Counted from the first letter of the stretch, positions 8,064 to 17,169 are shown. The stretch is 45,319 nucleotides of DNA from Deltaproteobacteria bacterium (GCA_009929795.1 RZZR01000006.1:1-45319); one strand, 5' to 3'. Program-made: numbers and translations. The notes: generated from the sequence alone by a model not told the origin.

Positions 8064-9369
8064 CATCCCTCCTCGCGGGCGGAAAGACCCGCTCGAAAAT
8101 ATGGTTCTCGAATCGCAAATAGTAGGACGGATCGAAAAGATCGTCGAACTCTTCGTCGCGAATGATGGTGGCGAGGTCTTGATCCTGGCGGACAAGCTCC
8201 GGGAACGAAACCCTCCTGCTCCAGCTCTCCATGGCCGTCTTCTGGACCATGACGTAAGCCTTCTGGCGCTCCAGACCGTGATCGATGAGGGCATTGAGAA
8301 CCCGCTGCGAAAAATGCAGCCCGTAGGAGGCCTCGAGATTCCGGTCCATGTTTTCGGGGATGATCCGCAGATTGGACAAAAGCCCGCCCAGCCTGTGGAG
8401 CATATAGTCGGCCAGAATGGTCGAGTCGGGCATGACAATCCGCTCGGCCGAGGAATGGCTGATGTCCCTCTCGTGCCAGAGAGCCATGTTCTCCATAGTC
8501 GCCAGGGCATTGGAACGGACCACCCTTGCCAGGCCGCAGAGATTCTCGGCCGAGATTGGATTTTTCTTGTGGGGCATGGCCGAGGATCCTTTTTGGCCGG
8601 CCCGAAATCCTTCCTCGACTTCGAGGACCTCGGTCCTCTGCAAATGCCTGAGCTCCACGGCCAATCGCTCTACAGCCCCGGCCAGAAGGGCCAGGGACGT
8701 GAAATAGTGGGCATGACGATCACGCTGAATGATCTGGGTGGAAACGGGATCGACCTCAAGCCCCAGGATCCGGCAGGCATCGGCCTCGACTTCCGGCAGA
8801 AGGTGGGCGTAGGTCCCCACTGCCCCGGAAATCTTTCCCACCCGGATGGATTCGACGGCCTGGGCGAAGCGTGCCTTTGCCCGTTCGAACTCCGCGTAGA
8901 AGCCGGCCAGCTTCAGGCCGAAGCTTGTAGGTTCGGCATGTATTCCATGCGTCCGGCCCATGACTAGACGCCCCCTGTGCTTGTGGGCCATGTCCTTGAG
9001 AATGCCCAAAACCATTACCAAATCGTCAAGGATTATTCGCCCGGCCCGGGTCAGGACCAGGGCGTTGGCCGTGTCCACGATGTCCGAGGAAGTGCAGCCC
9101 AGATGAATGTAGCGCGACGAGGGTCCGACCCGCTCCTCCACTGCGGTGAGGAAGGCGATGACATCGTGGCGGGTCTGCTCCTCGATCTCCAGGATGCGGT
9201 CCAAGCTGAAGTCCGCCCGTTCCAGAATAACCTGTAGATCCTGTGCAGGAATTCGGCCCAGACCGCTCCAGGCTCGACATACGGCGAGCTCGACCTCGAG
9301 CCAGGCCCTGAACCTGGCCTCCAGGGTCCAGAGATCCCGCATCTCGGGACGGGAATATCGTTCGATCAT
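8056..9369 (-). CDS. purB: Adenylosuccinate lyase
   Basis: Cleaves SAICAR and adenylosuccinate in purine synthesis. The 437-residue length and the fumarase-superfamily signature GSSAMPHKKNP (residues 261-271) are diagnostic. TSSDIVDT (about 93-100) and the GRTHGIHAEP segment (about 138-147) are the other two active-site regions. The ATG at 9369 begins the family-typical MIERYSRPEM; an upstream ATG at 9405 would add 12 atypical residues. It is the first clear gene of the operon that continues through pyrE to 1010. The 277 bases upstream hold no gene and no strong promoter match. Confidence 0.95.
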   Translation of the reverse strand: MIERYSRPEMRDLWTLEARFRAWLEVELAVCRAWSGLGRIPAQDLQVILERADFSLDRILEIEEQTRHDVIAFLTAVEERVGPSSRYIHLGCTSSDIVDTANALVLTRAGRIILDDLVMVLGILKDMAHKHRGRLVMGRTHGIHAEPTSFGLKLAGFYAEFERAKARFAQAVESIRVGKISGAVGTYAHLLPEVEADACRILGLEVDPVSTQIIQRDRHAHYFTSLALLAGAVERLAVELRHLQRTEVLEVEEGFRAGQKGSSAMPHKKNPISAENLCGLARVVRSNALATMENMALWHERDISHSSAERIVMPDSTILADYMLHRLGGLLSNLRIIPENMDRNLEASYGLHFSQRVLNALIDHGLERQKAYVMVQKTAMESWSRRVSFPELVRQDQDLATIIRDEEFDDLFDPSYYLRFENHIFERVFPPARRDDA

Positions 9370-9646
9370 TCGCTGTCTCGCTTGTACGTTGAGTGAACCC
9401 GGCATGTTGCCTGGCCGATCGGCCGTGGGCTATCAAAAGGAGCCGGGCCCTTCGTGACCGCCGACAAGTCCGCATACCCGCTTTCCAACTCAAGGGCAAG
9501 ACGAGTCGGCCCAGAAACGCAACCGCCGGGCGGGACACCGAAAACCGGCTTCCCGTCCGGACGGAAGGATCAAAAGCCGAGAATATACCCGGCTCGAAGC
9601 GACTAATATATGGATCCGGACTACGGACATCCGGTCAAGGGAAAAT

Positions 9647-9949
9647 TCAGGCCTGTGGCGAGGCTGACGAGTCCGTCGTGGCCGAAGACTTTTCGGAAGA
9701 AGATGCTGTTTCCTGCTTTTTCTGACCGTCTCCGTTGCCGCCTGCGGCTGTCTGGGAGGAATGTTCTCCCTTACGGCAATAGTCGGTCACATACCAACCA
9801 CTGCCTTTGAGCACGAAACAGGTGTTGGAGATAAGCCGTTTGGAGGTACCGCCGCACACTGGGCAGGGTACACTCTGATCTTCATATCCCTTTTGCCATT
9901 CTTCGAAAATCTGCTGGCAGTCCTGGCAACGGTATTCGTAGATGGGCAT
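9647..9949 (-). CDS. FmdB-like zinc ribbon protein
   Basis: A 100-residue protein. The first 40 residues match the FmdB-type regulatory zinc ribbon: it begins MPIYEYRC, with Cys8, Cys11, Cys29 and Cys32 forming the CxxC pairs, the second as CPVCGG. The C-terminal part is a low-complexity Ser/Ala/Gln tail, usual for the family. The family name comes from a putative regulator of amidase/formamidase genes, but most members have no proven role. It lies 38 bases downstream of the small basic gene and probably shares its transcript. Confidence 0.85.
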   Translation of the reverse strand: MPIYEYRCQDCQQIFEEWQKGYEDQSVPCPVCGGTSKRLISNTCFVLKGSGWYVTDYCRKGEHSSQTAAGGNGDGQKKQETASSSEKSSATTDSSASPQA

Positions 9950-9987
9950 TGGTCACATCCTCGCTGATTGATGCTAAAAAACCGGCT

Positions 9988-10107
9988 CTACTTGGTTTTT
10001 CCGGCCGTTTCCTTGGCTTCCTTGATGCGCTGTTTGATGCGTTTCATACGCCGATGCCTCTTGCGATCCAATTCCTTTTTCCGTTCGATCTTCTTATGCT
10101 TGGCCAT
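9988..10107 (-). CDS. Small basic protein of 39 residues
   Basis: A very short gene. It starts MAKHKK at the ATG 10107, with GGAGTG (10111-10116 on the complement) as ribosome-binding site four bases ahead. Nearly half the residues are Lys or Arg, and the rest are helix-formers, so the product is probably one highly positive helix that could bind RNA or ribosomes. The frame extends further upstream as an open stretch, but that part looks non-coding and has no ribosome-binding site. Function unknown. The next gene downstream is the zinc ribbon protein. Confidence 0.7.
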   Translation of the reverse strand: MAKHKKIERKKELDRKRHRRMKRIKQRIKEAKETAGKTK

Positions 10108-10181
10108 TGTCACTCCATGAATAATTTGAAAAAAAATGAATCTGGGCTTTAAGCCTTCAAAAAAAATGTGCCCTATGTCCC

Positions 10182-11297
10182 TTAGCCGAGTCGTGTCAAG
10201 TGATAATTCCGCATGCCCAACCCCAGGGACTGGGCATGGGCCAGGGCATGATCTCCATGGATGTCTGGCCGCAGGGCCTTGAACTTGTCTTCTCCTTGAT
10301 GAATTCCCTGCGGCAAGCGCCCTCCCGGCAACGGCAAGGCCTCGTTGACCAAATCGAGGGAGGCCTGATCCACGGCCACCGGATCCAACCCGGCCAAAAT
10401 CCCTATATCCGGACACAAAGGGGCATCGGAATATCCGGCACAATCACAGTCGGGGGTCACATTCATGACAAAATTGAGATACAAACAAGGTCTTGCAAAT
10501 GAGGCCGTCACCGCTCCGGCATATTCGACCATCCGCTCGATGAAATCGGGCCCTTGACCACTCCAGTCGAGTCCCAAGGCATGGTGTCGGCAGGCCGTGA
10601 CGCAGGCTCCGCACCCGACGCAAAGACTTTGATCCATCCAGACCAAGCCTCCCTCAAGCCTCAGAGCACCATGCCGACATCGAACAATGCACAGCCCGCA
10701 CCCGTTGCACCGGGCCTGGTCCAGAGTCGGGCCCATCCGGCAATGCTGGTCGATCTTTCCCTTTTTAGAAGCACATCCCATGCCAAGGTTCTTGAGCGCA
10801 CCCCCGAACCCGGCGATCTCGTGGCCTTTGAAATGTGATAGGCAAACCAGGGCTTCGGCCTCGACAATAGCCCCGGCCAGATGAAAGGCCTCAAAATGCC
10901 CTCCGGGTCCTGAAACCCGACACTCGAATTCTCCGCGCAGTCCGTCGGCGATGATTACCGGGGCTCCCAGTCGTAGGGCCTCGAACCCGTGAGCGGCGGC
11001 CAGAAGCAGATGGGAAACAGCTTCGGCCCGTTCTCCCGGGTACAGAGTATTCGTATCGGTCAGAAACGGACGACATCCGGCCTTGGCCAACAGGGAGACA
11101 ACAGGAGCGACCAGCATTGGATTGATGAAGCTGGTGCCTCCTCTTTCTCCGAAATGGATTTTTAGAGCCAAGGAGAGGTCGGGAGCCAGATGGGCGAGAA
11201 ATCCCGTGGACTTGACCAGGGCGCGAACGCGCGTTGCGAAGGGGGCCTTTCTCGAAGCCCGCAGAGGCCAAAGAAAGACTCGGGACTTGGCCTGCAT
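10182..11297 (-). CDS. DUF362 family protein with two 4Fe-4S clusters
   Basis: A 371-residue protein with the DUF362 fold in its N-terminal two thirds: KIHFGERG near residue 46, LSHFKGHEIAGFGGALKN near 153-170, and a CASKKGK motif. A ferredoxin insert follows with two cluster motifs, CNGCGLCIVRC and CVGCGACVTAC (about 198-238). Such proteins are common in strict anaerobes and are presumed iron-sulfur redox or assembly factors, without a proven reaction. The ATG is two bases after the RNase J stop, with no clear ribosome-binding site of its own, which suggests translation coupled to RNase J. Confidence 0.85.
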   Translation of the reverse strand: MQAKSRVFLWPLRASRKAPFATRVRALVKSTGFLAHLAPDLSLALKIHFGERGGTSFINPMLVAPVVSLLAKAGCRPFLTDTNTLYPGERAEAVSHLLLAAAHGFEALRLGAPVIIADGLRGEFECRVSGPGGHFEAFHLAGAIVEAEALVCLSHFKGHEIAGFGGALKNLGMGCASKKGKIDQHCRMGPTLDQARCNGCGLCIVRCRHGALRLEGGLVWMDQSLCVGCGACVTACRHHALGLDWSGQGPDFIERMVEYAGAVTASFARPCLYLNFVMNVTPDCDCAGYSDAPLCPDIGILAGLDPVAVDQASLDLVNEALPLPGGRLPQGIHQGEDKFKALRPDIHGDHALAHAQSLGLGMRNYHLTRLG

Positions 11298-11299
11298 GT

Positions 11300-12952
11300 T
11301 CAGACGGACATTATCAGAGGAACGATGACCGGATCCCGGTCGAGGACCTTCCTGAAATACCGTCGCAAGGAACCTCGGATCCGCTCCTTAATCTTCTTGG
11401 TCGAAGAGGCCGGCACGTTCTCCAGGATGTCGAGGACGATCTCCTTGGCGTCATCCAGCACATGAGAAAGCTGCTGTTCGAAGATGAAGCCCTTGGACAG
11501 AATGTTCGGCCCGAGCAGGATCTGATTCGTGCTCTGTTCGGTCAGCAGAAGGACGATGACCAAGCCCTCTCCACCCAAAATCTGCCGCTCCTTAAGAACC
11601 GTCAGTCCGACGTCCCCGACCCCCTTGCCATCGACATTGACCTTCTCGGCGTTGACCTCCGAATCAAATCGGACCCCTCCCGAGGAGTCGAACGTCAGAG
11701 GCTGACCGTTCTCGATGATCAATGCCCGTTCCGGGGCCACCCCGCACTCCCTGGCCAGTGCGGCATGTTTGAAGAGGTGTCGGTACTCTCCGTGGACTGG
11801 GATGAAGAACTTTGGACGAACACATTCAAGCATCGTCCTCAATTCCTCGCGATGGGCATGGCCCGAAGCGTGAATGGCCTGGACCTTCTTGTAGAGGACC
11901 TCGGCCCCTCGGCGGTAGAGGTCGTTGATGACTCGGGTGATGGCCTTGGTGTTTCCTGGGATGAACCTGGAGGACATGAGCACGAGATCGTTTTTCTTGA
12001 TGGACAGATGCCGGTGTTCGCCTCTGGCCAGTCGGCTTAATGCCGAAAGAGGCTCTCCCTGCGATCCCGTCAAAAGCAAGACGACCTTCTCGTCCTTGTG
12101 CTCGTGCAGGTTTTCCAGGGGACACCATGTGTCGTCGGAATAGTTCACCAAACCCAATTTTTTTGCGATCTCCAGGTTCGAGGCAATGCTCCGGCCATCC
12201 ACGGCCACCTTGCGACCGAACATCTCGGCCAACTCAAAGACCTCCTGCATCCGCTGGATGTGGCTCGAAAAGAGGGTGATCAGAATCCGACCCTGAGCCG
12301 CCGCGAAAATATCCTTGAGCGATTCCATGATCTCACGCTCGGTCAAGGCGTGCCCCTCGCGGTCGATGTTAGTCGAATCCGACAGCAACAGGAGCGCCCC
12401 GGGTTCGGAAAAAGCGGCAAAGGCCTCCATGTCCGTGGCGTGCCCGCCCATGGGCTGTCGGTCGATCTTGAAATCTCCGCTATGCACGATTCGGCCCACC
12501 GGAGTCTCGATGCCCAGTCCGAAGCCCTGAATGATCGAATGGCACACAGGAATGAAGGTCACGCTCAAACTCCCGAGATCGGCCCGCTCTCCTCCCCTGA
12601 CGACCTGAGGATGGAATCGTTCCAGAAGTCCGTGTTCCTCAAGTTTCTTCCGGACCAGACCCAGGGTGAACTCGGACCCCATGACCGGAGCTTCGACATG
12701 GGGCAACAGCCAGGGCATGGCTCCTATATGATCCTCGTGACCGTGAGTGAGGACAATAGCCTTGAGTTTGTCCTTCCGCTCCACGACATAGTCCATTCTG
12801 GGGATGACCACGTCGATCCCCAGAAGGTAGTCGTCCGGAAACATCAGCCCACAGTCGACCAACACCATGCTGTCCCGGGTCTCGAAGGCCATGCAGTTCA
12901 TTCCGATTTCGCCCAGACCGCCCAGAGGGGTGATGGTCAGTGTGTCCGGCAT
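11300..12952 (-). CDS. rnj: Ribonuclease J
   Basis: A beta-CASP metallo-beta-lactamase RNase with 5'-3' exonuclease and endonuclease activity in mRNA decay and rRNA maturation. The 550-residue length is normal. The zinc motif HGHEDHIG starts at residue 70. PVCHSI near 137 and LLSDSTN near 190 supply further ligands. The beta-CASP region includes LLTGSQGEP near 290, and a C-terminal SGHA(H) motif near 365 precedes IPVHGEY. The start has an AAGGAGA site nine bases upstream. RNase J in a Gram-negative background fits Desulfobacterota-like lineages. A promoter candidate lies just upstream. Confidence 0.94.
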   Translation of the reverse strand: MPDTLTITPLGGLGEIGMNCMAFETRDSMVLVDCGLMFPDDYLLGIDVVIPRMDYVVERKDKLKAIVLTHGHEDHIGAMPWLLPHVEAPVMGSEFTLGLVRKKLEEHGLLERFHPQVVRGGERADLGSLSVTFIPVCHSIIQGFGLGIETPVGRIVHSGDFKIDRQPMGGHATDMEAFAAFSEPGALLLLSDSTNIDREGHALTEREIMESLKDIFAAAQGRILITLFSSHIQRMQEVFELAEMFGRKVAVDGRSIASNLEIAKKLGLVNYSDDTWCPLENLHEHKDEKVVLLLTGSQGEPLSALSRLARGEHRHLSIKKNDLVLMSSRFIPGNTKAITRVINDLYRRGAEVLYKKVQAIHASGHAHREELRTMLECVRPKFFIPVHGEYRHLFKHAALARECGVAPERALIIENGQPLTFDSSGGVRFDSEVNAEKVNVDGKGVGDVGLTVLKERQILGGEGLVIVLLLTEQSTNQILLGPNILSKGFIFEQQLSHVLDDAKEIVLDILENVPASSTKKIKERIRGSLRRYFRKVLDRDPVIVPLIMSV

Positions 12953-12997
12953 GTGAGAACTCTCCTTGTCAGTGTCTGAATCGCCTTGGATGATTGC

Positions 12998-13026
12998 ATC
13001 ATAGTTTCAACCAGCCCGATTTTCAG
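12998..13026 (-). promoter_or_regulatory. Candidate sigma-70 promoter for the RNase J operon
   Basis: On the complement, CTGAAA (13021-13026) and TATGAT (12998-13003) are separated by 17 bases. The -10 box matches the consensus at five of six positions and the -35 at four of six. It lies about 45 bases before the RNase J start and just downstream of the EF-G-like gene's terminator, where a new transcript would be expected. Confidence 0.45.
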
Positions 13027-13063
13027 CTTGTATGCGATGACTTCTCAATGCACAAGCGAAGCC

Positions 13064-13087
13064 AAAAAAAGGCCGCTCTGGGCGGCC
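13064..13087 (-). terminator. Rho-independent terminator after the EF-G-like gene
   Basis: On the complement, a six-base-pair GC-only stem (GGCCGC pairing with GCGGCC, 13071-13087) with a five-base loop is followed by seven T residues (13064-13070). It lies about 40 bases after the stop of the EF-G-like gene and separates it from the RNase J operon. Confidence 0.88.
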
Positions 13088-13128
13088 TTCGCATGAGTCG
13101 TCTCGGATCCCCGCCTGGGCGGGGCAAA

Positions 13129-15189
13129 TCAATTCTCTTCCTTCTTGCTGTCGGAGATGATCTTTTCGGTCACAGGCGGGGGACACTCCTCGTAATGGTC
13201 GAACTCCATGGTAAAGGTGCCCTGGCCGCCGGTCATGGACCGCAAATCCGGCGCATACTGGAGCACCTCGGCCATGGGCACGTGAGCCCGAACCTCGGTG
13301 ACACCTCCCTGAGAGTCCGACCCCAAAACTCGGCCTCGACGACTGGAAAGATCCCCAATGACATCCCCCATGAACTCGTCGGGCACGAATACTGAGACGG
13401 TGACTATGGGCTCAAGAAGAATCGGATTGCAGGCTTCGGCCGCCTTCTTGAAAGCCAGCGATCCGGCCACCTTGAAGGCCATTTCCGAAGAATCGACGCT
13501 GTGGAAGCTGCCATCGAAAAGATGAACTTTGAAGTCGATCAGGGGATATCCGGCCAGAATACCCCTCTGACAGGCCTCCTGGATTCCCTTGTCCACGGCC
13601 GGAATGAATTGTCTGGGAATGGACCCGCCCACGATCTCGTCCAGGAACTCGTATCCCTTGCCCCGCTCGTTGGGCTCCATGCGGATCCAGCAATCCCCGA
13701 ACTGACCGCGACCACCGGTCTGCTTTTTGTGACGGCCCTGGACCTCGGCCTTGCCCTTGATGGTCTCCCGGTAGGGGATCTTGGGAGTCTTGAGCAAAAT
13801 GTCGATCTTGTTCCGGCGCTTGGCCTTTTCCACGGAAAGCTCAATGTGCAGCTGACCCATGCCCGAGACGAGCATGTCTCCGGTCTCTTCGTTCCTGGAC
13901 AGCTGGAGGGTGATGTCCTCGTCCAGAAGTTTGTGCACTGCTGCATAGACCTTATCCTCGTCGCCTTTTTCGGCCGCGGCCAGTGCGTAGGAAATGATGG
14001 TCGAGGTGATGGCGGGCGAGGGCAGAAGAAACGGGTTCTTCTCATCGCAGAGGCAGTCCCCGGTTTTGGTGTTCTTGAGCTTGGCCAGGGCGATGATGGC
14101 TCCCGGACCGACCTCCTCCTTGCAGGGATTCTGCTTCTTTCCCTCCAAAAACAATAGCTGCCCAAACTTCTCCTTGGTGTCCCTAGTCACGTTCAGAACG
14201 GACATATCCGAGGAGGCTCTGCCGGACAAGACGCGGACCACGTTCAGCTGTCCGGCGAAGGGATCGGCCAGAGTCTTGAACACGAACCCGGCAAAAGGCT
14301 GGTCCGGGTCCGACGGCCGCTCCCGACCTTCGGCATCCTTCCAGGAATCCCGTTCCAATGCCGAGGGCAGAATATCCTGGACGGTGTCCAGAAGCATGGT
14401 GCATCCCTTGTTTTCCATGGCCGACCCGACGCAAACCGGCACGATGCTCCTGGCCAAGGTTCCTTTCTTCAGTCCGGTAACGATCTCGTCCGGAGAGAGT
14501 TCGCCCTGCTCGAGATATTTTTCCATCAATTCTTCATCACTTTCCGCGATGTTTTCGATGGCCACCTCCCTCAGGCCGTCGATCTCATCCCTCATTTCCA
14601 AGGGGACTTCGGCCGCGGTGACTTTCCCTTCCTGGCCGAACATGAGGGCCTTGTTGCCGAGGACATCCACCAGTCCCTTGAACTCGCTTTCGGCCCCGAT
14701 GGGCACAAAAAGGGGAACAGTCCGTATGCCTAGCATAGAACTCAACCCGTCCATGGCCATGGCGAAATCGGCCCGCTCCCGGTCCATCTTGTTGACGAAG
14801 ACCATGGCCGGAAGCTCGGCCTTGCCCACCTCGGACCAGATTTTCTTGGTCAGGGGCTTGACCCCGTCTATTGCGTCCACCACCAGTACGGCACTGTCGG
14901 CGGCAGTCAGAAGATAGGCCAGATCACCGATAAAATTGTTGTCCCCCGGTGAGTCGATCAAAAAATGGTTGGCCTTGTTCCACGTGTAGGCCGCGAAGGC
15001 TGGCTGAATGCTCCCCCGTCGCTTGATCTCCTCGGGCTCATAATCCAAGGACGTCGTGCCTTCCTCGATCTTGCCCATTCTTGGCAAAACCCCGGCAGTG
15101 TGCAGGATCATCTCGGCCACGGAAGTCTTTCCGGTGCCCCCGCTTCCAACCAGGACATAGGTACGTTGTTTCAGCAGTCTTTCATCCAT
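13129..15189 (-). CDS. EF-G-like translational GTPase (type II paralogue)
   Basis: A 686-residue protein with the full EF-G domain plan: GTPase, domain II, and domains III-V with the conserved GRGQFGD and RGRVLG regions. The GTPase motifs are atypical. The P-loop is GSGGTGKTS (15-23) rather than the canonical AHIDAGKTT type, and G3 is DSPGD (79-83) where canonical EF-G has DTPGH, so the catalytic His is Asp. G4 NKMD (133-136) is intact. It belongs with the EF-G-2-like paralogues, not the housekeeping fusA, and no rpsL/rpsG/tuf neighbours are present. It is monocistronic, ends at a strong terminator, and has GAGGGGG upstream of the ATG. Role in translation is uncertain. Confidence 0.9.
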   Translation of the reverse strand: MDERLLKQRTYVLVGSGGTGKTSVAEMILHTAGVLPRMGKIEEGTTSLDYEPEEIKRRGSIQPAFAAYTWNKANHFLIDSPGDNNFIGDLAYLLTAADSAVLVVDAIDGVKPLTKKIWSEVGKAELPAMVFVNKMDRERADFAMAMDGLSSMLGIRTVPLFVPIGAESEFKGLVDVLGNKALMFGQEGKVTAAEVPLEMRDEIDGLREVAIENIAESDEELMEKYLEQGELSPDEIVTGLKKGTLARSIVPVCVGSAMENKGCTMLLDTVQDILPSALERDSWKDAEGRERPSDPDQPFAGFVFKTLADPFAGQLNVVRVLSGRASSDMSVLNVTRDTKEKFGQLLFLEGKKQNPCKEEVGPGAIIALAKLKNTKTGDCLCDEKNPFLLPSPAITSTIISYALAAAEKGDEDKVYAAVHKLLDEDITLQLSRNEETGDMLVSGMGQLHIELSVEKAKRRNKIDILLKTPKIPYRETIKGKAEVQGRHKKQTGGRGQFGDCWIRMEPNERGKGYEFLDEIVGGSIPRQFIPAVDKGIQEACQRGILAGYPLIDFKVHLFDGSFHSVDSSEMAFKVAGSLAFKKAAEACNPILLEPIVTVSVFVPDEFMGDVIGDLSSRRGRVLGSDSQGGVTEVRAHVPMAEVLQYAPDLRSMTGGQGTFTMEFDHYEECPPPVTEKIISDSKKEEN

Positions 15190-15392
15190 GAAGAATCCCC
15201 CTCATCGGTCAATTTTTCGGCCTTTCGACTGGAGAGTTGCAAACATCAATTTTTTGCGGGAAAATGAATGATCTGGCTATCCAGAAAAGATTCAGACCTA
15301 TAGGGAGATGGACGAGAAGATGTCAAGGCGGACCCCTAATTTAGACCATTCCCGGACCCGCCGGGGACAGGATGGACCAAAGGACGTCCGTC

Positions 15393-16355
15393 ATGAATGA
15401 CCCGTTTCTCCTGGCTTCCGAGATCCTGGCCGACCGGCCATGGATTCTCTGGCCCGGGCAGCCAGAGGCTCCCCTTCTCCGCAGCGTGACCCGGTTCGGC
15501 GTCCTCTCCCCGGTGGACGTCGAAGAAACCGAAGACGGGATTGTGCTCCTGGCAGGCTACCGTCGCCTGCATGCCATCGGCCCGCATGCCCGAATTCCAG
15601 TCCGCTTTCTGCCCCCAACCAACCCGGTTCAGCGGGCCATCTATTATGTCGCCACCAATACCGGTCAAGCCTGGGACGCCTGGCGTCTCGTCCGCCTGGC
15701 CAGGATGGCCATCCGGCCGGAGTACTCAGGGCTGGCCGCCGAGGCTCTGCCCCTTCTTGATCTTCATGAAAAAGCCCGCCCTTGGATTCAGGCCCTGGCC
15801 TGGACCGCACTGCCTGAAGCCTGGGACGAACGTCTGCTCTTCAACGCACTAGGCCTTGAATGTGGCACGTACTTGACCCGCTTCGACGAGGCCGATCGGC
15901 TTCGTTTGGTTCCCCTCTTCCAAAATTTGTGTTGGGGCCGCAACGGTTCCCTGGCCCTGATTGAAAAGCTTTATGAGTGCTCGAGACGAAATGCTTCGGG
16001 ACTGGCCGAAGTGCTGGTCGATCTCGATACGCATCGCGTTTTAAATTCCGACCTCTCTCCCAAGGACAAAATTAATTATATTCTCGAGATGTTGCGCCGG
16101 CTCAGGCACCCGGTGCTCCACGCCTTGCGAACCGAACAGGAGACTCTCTTTTCCGAATTTTGTCGGGAGACGAGCTGGTCCGTATCTCGCCCGGACCAGT
16201 TCGAAACAAACAAGACAACCTTCTCGGTCACCGTCTGCTCCGGCCAGGAAGTTCAAGAGGCCGCTCAGACACTCTTCAAGGCCGCGGTCATTCTCGACCG
16301 AGACCGTCCACACCCATCACAGGATGCCAAGGTATGCCGTCCAAAAAATTTGTGA
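15393..16355 (+). CDS. ParB-like nuclease-domain protein
   Basis: A 320-residue protein. Residues about 30-75 match the ParB/sulfiredoxin-type N-terminal fold: an LLRSVTRFGVLSPV helix-strand followed by LLAGYRRLHA, equivalent to the GxRR nucleotide-contact motif. The remainder is helical and has no recognisable DNA-binding HTH of classical ParB, nor a parA neighbour. It is therefore an orphan and not a chromosome-partition ParB. ATG 15393 is preferred over 15372 because AGGACG lies at a suitable distance before it. The end overlaps the acyltransferase gene by 22 bases. Confidence 0.7.
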   Translation: MNDPFLLASEILADRPWILWPGQPEAPLLRSVTRFGVLSPVDVEETEDGIVLLAGYRRLHAIGPHARIPVRFLPPTNPVQRAIYYVATNTGQAWDAWRLVRLARMAIRPEYSGLAAEALPLLDLHEKARPWIQALAWTALPEAWDERLLFNALGLECGTYLTRFDEADRLRLVPLFQNLCWGRNGSLALIEKLYECSRRNASGLAEVLVDLDTHRVLNSDLSPKDKINYILEMLRRLRHPVLHALRTEQETLFSEFCRETSWSVSRPDQFETNKTTFSVTVCSGQEVQEAAQTLFKAAVILDRDRPHPSQDAKVCRPKNL

Positions 16356-17125
16356 CCACCGGTTTCTACCGAACTGAAAAACAGACCGTCCCTTTTCCAG
16401 TCCAAATCTGGCCGACACCCTTTTTCTACGCGCGTGTGTACGGAGTTGTCCGGCGGGCCTCGGCCCTGGCCCGAGCCGGCCGCTACAAAGACCCGGAATG
16501 GGCGGCCTCCAGCGGCTCGATAGTCGACGCCCTGGAGTCCGTGGGCGGAACCGTGTCCGTCGACAACCTCTTCGCCTTCCGGAATGCCGGAGGCCCCTGC
16601 GTCGTCGTCGCCAACCACATGAGCACTCTGGAAACCTTCCTTCTGGCCTTTTTTCTCTGTCCCTTTGGACCGGTGACCTTTGTGGTCAAAGAGGCCCTGC
16701 TGGACTATCCCCTGTTCGGGCCGGTCATGAGAAGCCGCGATCCCATTGTCGTCGGACGACAAAATCCCCGCCATGACCTACAGGCCGTGCTGGAAGATGG
16801 CTGCGACCGTTTGTCCCAAGGCATTTCGGTCATCGTCTTTCCCCAAACCACCCGTTCGGCAGTGTTCGACCCGGCCAGATTCAACTCCATCGGAGTCAAA
16901 CTGGCCCGAAAAGGATCGGTCCCGGTCGTGCCTCTGGCCCTCAAGACCGATGCCTGGGGAACAGGAAGACTGATCAAGGACTTCGGCCCCATCAGGCCCG
17001 AGATTCCGACCATGTTTGAATTTGCCGATCCCATGCCCATCAAGGGCCCCGGCAAGGAGGAACAGGCCCGTATCGTCGAATTCATCGCCACCCGCCTGGC
17101 CGTCTGGTTGAACGCTCAATCCTGA
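16334..17125 (+). CDS. Lysophospholipid acyltransferase (PlsC-like), variant motifs
   Basis: A 263-residue membrane-associated acyltransferase of the 1-acylglycerol-3-phosphate acyltransferase superfamily. Motif I is NHMSTLE (His95 to Glu100), so the catalytic HX4D is HX4E. Motif III is FPQTTRS (169-175) where FPEGTRS is usual, and VPVVPLAL (about 196-203) is motif IV. Because several motif positions differ in a coherent way, this looks like a distinct subfamily rather than a dead enzyme, but the acyl acceptor is unknown. The start is inside the end of the ParB-like gene, so the two are co-translated. Confidence 0.75.
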   Translation: MPSKKFVTTGFYRTEKQTVPFPVQIWPTPFFYARVYGVVRRASALARAGRYKDPEWAASSGSIVDALESVGGTVSVDNLFAFRNAGGPCVVVANHMSTLETFLLAFFLCPFGPVTFVVKEALLDYPLFGPVMRSRDPIVVGRQNPRHDLQAVLEDGCDRLSQGISVIVFPQTTRSAVFDPARFNSIGVKLARKGSVPVVPLALKTDAWGTGRLIKDFGPIRPEIPTMFEFADPMPIKGPGKEEQARIVEFIATRLAVWLNAQS

Positions 17126-17169
17126 CCGAAGCCCGTAAATCCGCTGACGATTGGATCTTTCTTTAGTAC

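Noticed and set aside
9603-9640. Possible promoter before purB
   Set aside because: On the complement TTGACC and TATATT are both present, but 22 bases apart, too far for a sigma-70 promoter. A shifted -10 still leaves 20 bases.
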